Assembly: GCA_009781925.1 (NCBI GenBank) | Contig: WQUU01000323.1 | Location: forward strand, 1-8,193 | DNA length: 8,193 nucleotides | Source: Bacillota bacterium | Lineage (GTDB): Bacteria > Bacillota > Clostridia > Oscillospirales > Oscillospiraceae | Reading direction: 5' to 3' | Shown: piece by piece, positions 5,797-8,193 of the stretch | How positions within the stretch are numbered: the stretch's first letter is position 1 | Layout: every line of letters begins with the position of its first letter | Notes under the pieces: generated by a model | What the model saw: only the letters and a program-made list of their open reading frames with translations | Told to the model about the DNA's origin: nothing | The model's database searches: none | Made by a program: the position numbers and the translations under genes

Positions 5797-5880
5797 AAGG
5801 GTGACAATGACACAGTTTTTTAGAATGACAATGACTTAGAATGACAATGACACGGTTTTTTAAGAGTGACAGAGTTTTCT
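5781..5880. repeat. Degenerate tandem repeats (about 25 bp) upstream of gguA
   Basis: Units share AATGACACAGTTTTTTA followed by a variable GTGAC/ATGAC end: 5781-5805, 5806-5829, a short one lacking the T run at 5830-5845, 5846-5870, and a remnant at 5871-5880. The first unit overlaps the right end of the palindromic repeat, so the array seems to have grown by duplication of that end. It encodes no protein. The remainder of the 274-bp gap holds only the hairpins and the gguA ribosome binding site; I see no convincing promoter in it. Confidence 0.7.
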
Positions 5881-5906
5881 AATCACCGGTTGTGAGGAGG
5901 GCTTTT

Positions 5907-7448
5907 ATGGCGGCAATTTTAGAGATGAAAAATATCACAAAGGATTTCTCGGGTGTGCGCGCTCTCGATAACGTGAACATGGAAGTGGAAGAGGGGCAAA
6001 TTCACGCGCTGGTCGGCGAAAACGGCGCCGGGAAAAGCACACTGATGAACGTTCTGAGCGGGGTCTATCCTTACGGCACCTACGAGGGTGACATCTGCTA
6101 TAAGGGCGCGCTCTGTAAGTTCGCCGGGATCAAGGACAGTGAGAAGCTGGGGATTGTCATTATCCACCAGGAATTAGCCCTGGTACCTCTGCTGTCCATC
6201 GGCGAGAACATGTTTTTGGGCAACGAGCAAAAGACCGCCTTTACCGTGGACTGGGACAAGACCTATCACCGGGCGGATGAATTGCTCCAAACTGTGGGCT
6301 TGAACGAATCCTCCCGGACGCTCATCAAGGACATCGGCGTCGCCAAACAGCAGCTTGTTGAAATCGCCAAGGCGCTGTCCAAGAGTGTCAAGTTGCTCAT
6401 TTTGGACGAGCCCACCTCCTCTCTCACAGAGGAGGACTCCCAAAAGCTCCTGGATCTCATCGTGAACCTCAAAGGCGAGGGCGTGACCTCCATCATCATC
6501 TCTCACAAGCTCAACGAGGTCATCGGCGTGGCGGACAAGATCACGATCCTCCGGGACGGCCATACGATCGAGACCCTGGTCAAGGGCCTGGACGACGTGA
6601 GTGAGCCGCACATCGTCAAGGACATGGTGGGCCGCGAGATGACGGGCCGCTTTCCAAAGCGGGAGAGCCATGTCGGCGATGTCAGCTTTGAGATTGAAAA
6701 CTGGAACGTTCACCACCCGCTCTATGGCCGGAAAGTCTGCGACAACGTGAGCCTCACACTGCACAGAGGCGAGGTTGTGGGCATCAGCGGACTCATCGGC
6801 GCGGGGCGGACGGAGCTGGCCATGAGCATGTTCGGCCGCAGCTACGGCGCGAATATCAGCGGCACGATGCGGATCGACGGCCAGGAGGTCAAACTCCACA
6901 GCCCGAAGGAAGCCATCGCGCATAAGCTGGCCTACATCACGGAGGATCGCAAGGGCAACGGGCTCATTCTAAGCAAAACAATCCGGGAGAACACCACGCT
7001 GGCCAAGATGTCCCGGATCAGCAAAAACGGCGTGGTTGACACCGACCTGGAGATCAGCGAGGCCGCTGCCTATACGGAAAAATTGCTGGTCAAGTGCTCC
7101 AGCATCGAACAGCTGGTGAATAACCTCTCCGGCGGGAATCAGCAAAAAGTTTTGGTCAGCAAGTGGATGTTCGCGGAGCCGGACATTCTCATCATGGACG
7201 ACCCGACCCGCGGCATCGACGTGGGCGCGAAATATGAGATCTATACGATTATCAACCAGCTGGTCGCGGAGGGAAAAACCGTTTTGATGATCTCCTCCGA
7301 GATGCCGGAGGTTCTGGGGATGTGCGACCGCATCTATGTGATGTATGAGGGGCGCATCGTCGGCGAGATGGAAAAGGCCGAGGCCACCCAGGAGGGCATT
7401 ATGTCCCTGATTTTGGAAGCCGCAAAGGAGTATGCGAAAAATGAATAA
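5907..7448 (+). CDS. gguA: GguA-type sugar ABC transporter ATP-binding protein (double NBD)
   Basis: 513 aa from the ATG at 5907, with SD GAGGAGG (5894-5900) 6 nt upstream; the in-frame GTG at 5892 overlaps that site and is rejected. It powers sugar import at the inner face of the membrane. NBD1: Walker A GENGAGKST (37-45), Q-loop IHQELALV (86-93), degenerate signature VAKQQ (145-149), Walker B LLILDEPT (163-170), H-loop His200. NBD2: degenerate Walker A GLIGAGRTE (295-303, no Lys), intact signature LSGGNQQ (407-413), Walker B ILIMDDPTRG (427-436), and SSE in place of the H-loop (463-465). This asymmetry is normal for the RbsA/XylG/MglA class, in which one composite site does the hydrolysis. 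Asp432 replaces the usual Glu of NBD2. The permease gene overlaps its end by 8 nt. The GguA rather than XylG label rests on the ChvE-like partner. Confidence 0.93.
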   Translation: MAAILEMKNITKDFSGVRALDNVNMEVEEGQIHALVGENGAGKSTLMNVLSGVYPYGTYEGDICYKGALCKFAGIKDSEKLGIVIIHQELALVPLLSIGENMFLGNEQKTAFTVDWDKTYHRADELLQTVGLNESSRTLIKDIGVAKQQLVEIAKALSKSVKLLILDEPTSSLTEEDSQKLLDLIVNLKGEGVTSIIISHKLNEVIGVADKITILRDGHTIETLVKGLDDVSEPHIVKDMVGREMTGRFPKRESHVGDVSFEIENWNVHHPLYGRKVCDNVSLTLHRGEVVGISGLIGAGRTELAMSMFGRSYGANISGTMRIDGQEVKLHSPKEAIAHKLAYITEDRKGNGLILSKTIRENTTLAKMSRISKNGVVDTDLEISEAAAYTEKLLVKCSSIEQLVNNLSGGNQQKVLVSKWMFAEPDILIMDDPTRGIDVGAKYEIYTIINQLVAEGKTVLMISSEMPEVLGMCDRIYVMYEGRIVGEMEKAEATQEGIMSLILEAAKEYAKNE

Positions 7449-8193
7449 CACCACAGCCGATCTGAGAAAGACCGCGAGTTTTGCGGAAGGCGCCAAAGGT
7501 CTCATCAAGAAAAATACCATGTCCCTCGCGCTGGTCGTCGTCGTGATTCTGATTGAGATTTTACTGCACGCCACGGGGCTTGGAACCATGTTCAAGGACA
7601 TGAACATCTCGAACCTCGTCAGCCAGAACGCCTATGTGCTCATCCTGGCCACCGGCATGCTGTTGTGCATCCTCACCGGCGGCAACATCGACCTCTCCGT
7701 CGGCTCTATGGTGTGCTTCATCGGCGCGGTCGGCGGACAGCTGATCGTCAACATGAACGCGAACATCTATGTCTCCATTCTCTGCTGCCTGGCGATCGGC
7801 CTGGCTGTGGGCGCGTGGCAGGGTTTCTGGATCGCCTACGTGCGGATCCCGGCCTTTATCGTCACACTGGCCGGGATGCTCATCTGGCGCGGTATGGGCT
7901 GGATCGTCCTCAACGGCTACACCATCTCCCCGATGCCGAAGAACTTTTTGGACATCTTCAACGGGTTTCTGCCAGGGAACTCCCCGCCGGCTACGGCCCT
8001 GCGCACGGCTCTGATTGGAGCCGGGGTCTTATTTTTGGTTTTATTGATCTTAATCGTTGTGCAGTACGTCGTGCGGTTATGTCGTAGGGCAAGGGAACGT
8101 AAAAAAGGCCATGAGGTAAAGAAATTTTCTTTTCCGATCCGTACACTCGTTATTGGCATAGCTATTATAATCGTCATAGCAGCGATGCTCTAT
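7441..8193 (+). CDS. gguB: GguB-type sugar ABC transporter permease, C-terminally cut by the window
   Basis: 251 codons are visible with no stop, so the gene continues past the right edge. The ATG at 7441 overlaps the last 8 nt of gguA, with AAAGGAG (7424-7430) 10 nt upstream. This indicates translational coupling. The protein begins MNNTTADLRKTASFAEGAKG, then a first membrane segment at about 27-45 (MSLALVVVVILIEILL), a second at about 65-80, and the family motif LTGGNIDLSVGSMVCFIG (78-95) found in RbsC/XylH/GguB permeases. Further segments lie at about 110-130, 137-158 and 188-210, then a basic cytoplasmic stretch RLCRRARERKKGHEVKK (212-228) and another segment from about 234. The long basic loop is consistent with GguB/XylH-type permeases. 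With ChvE and GguA it should form the membrane channel of the importer. From about 8030 the GC content falls to about 41% (63 of 153 bases, 8041-8193), while 7861-7920 has 63%. Confidence 0.9.
   Translation, partial: MNNTTADLRKTASFAEGAKGLIKKNTMSLALVVVVILIEILLHATGLGTMFKDMNISNLVSQNAYVLILATGMLLCILTGGNIDLSVGSMVCFIGAVGGQLIVNMNANIYVSILCCLAIGLAVGAWQGFWIAYVRIPAFIVTLAGMLIWRGMGWIVLNGYTISPMPKNFLDIFNGFLPGNSPPATALRTALIGAGVLFLVLLILIVVQYVVRLCRRARERKKGHEVKKFSFPIRTLVIGIAIIIVIAAMLY

Noticed and set aside
5781..5880. CRISPR-like array
   Set aside because: Units are contiguous, degenerate and of uneven length, with no unique spacers between conserved repeats.

Overview
The window looks like a carbohydrate-uptake locus from a GC-rich, Gram-positive (monoderm) member of the Bacillota, probably a gut-type Clostridia such as Oscillospiraceae. 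The grounds are lipoprotein signal peptides on the binding proteins, strong AGGAGG-type ribosome binding sites, sigma-A-like promoters, GC-rich coding regions with AT-rich intergenic regions, and dispersed palindromic repeats of a kind common in Clostridia genomes. The taxonomic assignment is an inference from style only.

Left part (1-1424): the first 28 codons of a minus-strand lipoprotein gene run off the left edge. It diverges, across an AT-rich control region of about 450 bp, from a plus-strand AraC-family regulator with an N-terminal cupin-like half and a C-terminal double HTH. The control region holds two direct repeats spaced 21 bp apart (AraC-type geometry), a perfect inverted repeat, and candidate promoters in both directions.

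Middle (1425-4134): a MITE-like 100-bp inverted repeat and a smaller GC hairpin separate the AraC gene from a convergent minus-strand pair, a xylulokinase gene (xylB, upstream) and a LacI-family regulator (downstream, 2 bp after the xylB stop).

Right part (4135-8193): a second divergent control region carries near-consensus promoters in both directions and a CG-centred inverted repeat just after the plus-strand start point, the best operator candidate for the LacI protein. The plus-strand operon encodes a ChvE-type multiple-monosaccharide binding lipoprotein, a double-domain GguA-type ATPase and a GguB-type permease that is cut by the right edge. The first two genes are separated by 274 bp of stacked hairpins, a palindromic repeat with a T tract, and degenerate tandem repeats. 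This spacer may set a high binding-protein to transporter ratio.

Working model (inference): the ChvE-GguA-GguB importer brings in a pentose or related monosaccharide, XylB phosphorylates the corresponding ketose, and the LacI protein senses the sugar and controls both divergent transcripts. No xylose or arabinose isomerase is in the window. The left lipoprotein/AraC pair is probably a separate uptake system. I see no novel defence, mobile or RNA-based system; the interest is mainly in regulation and in the intergenic repeats.
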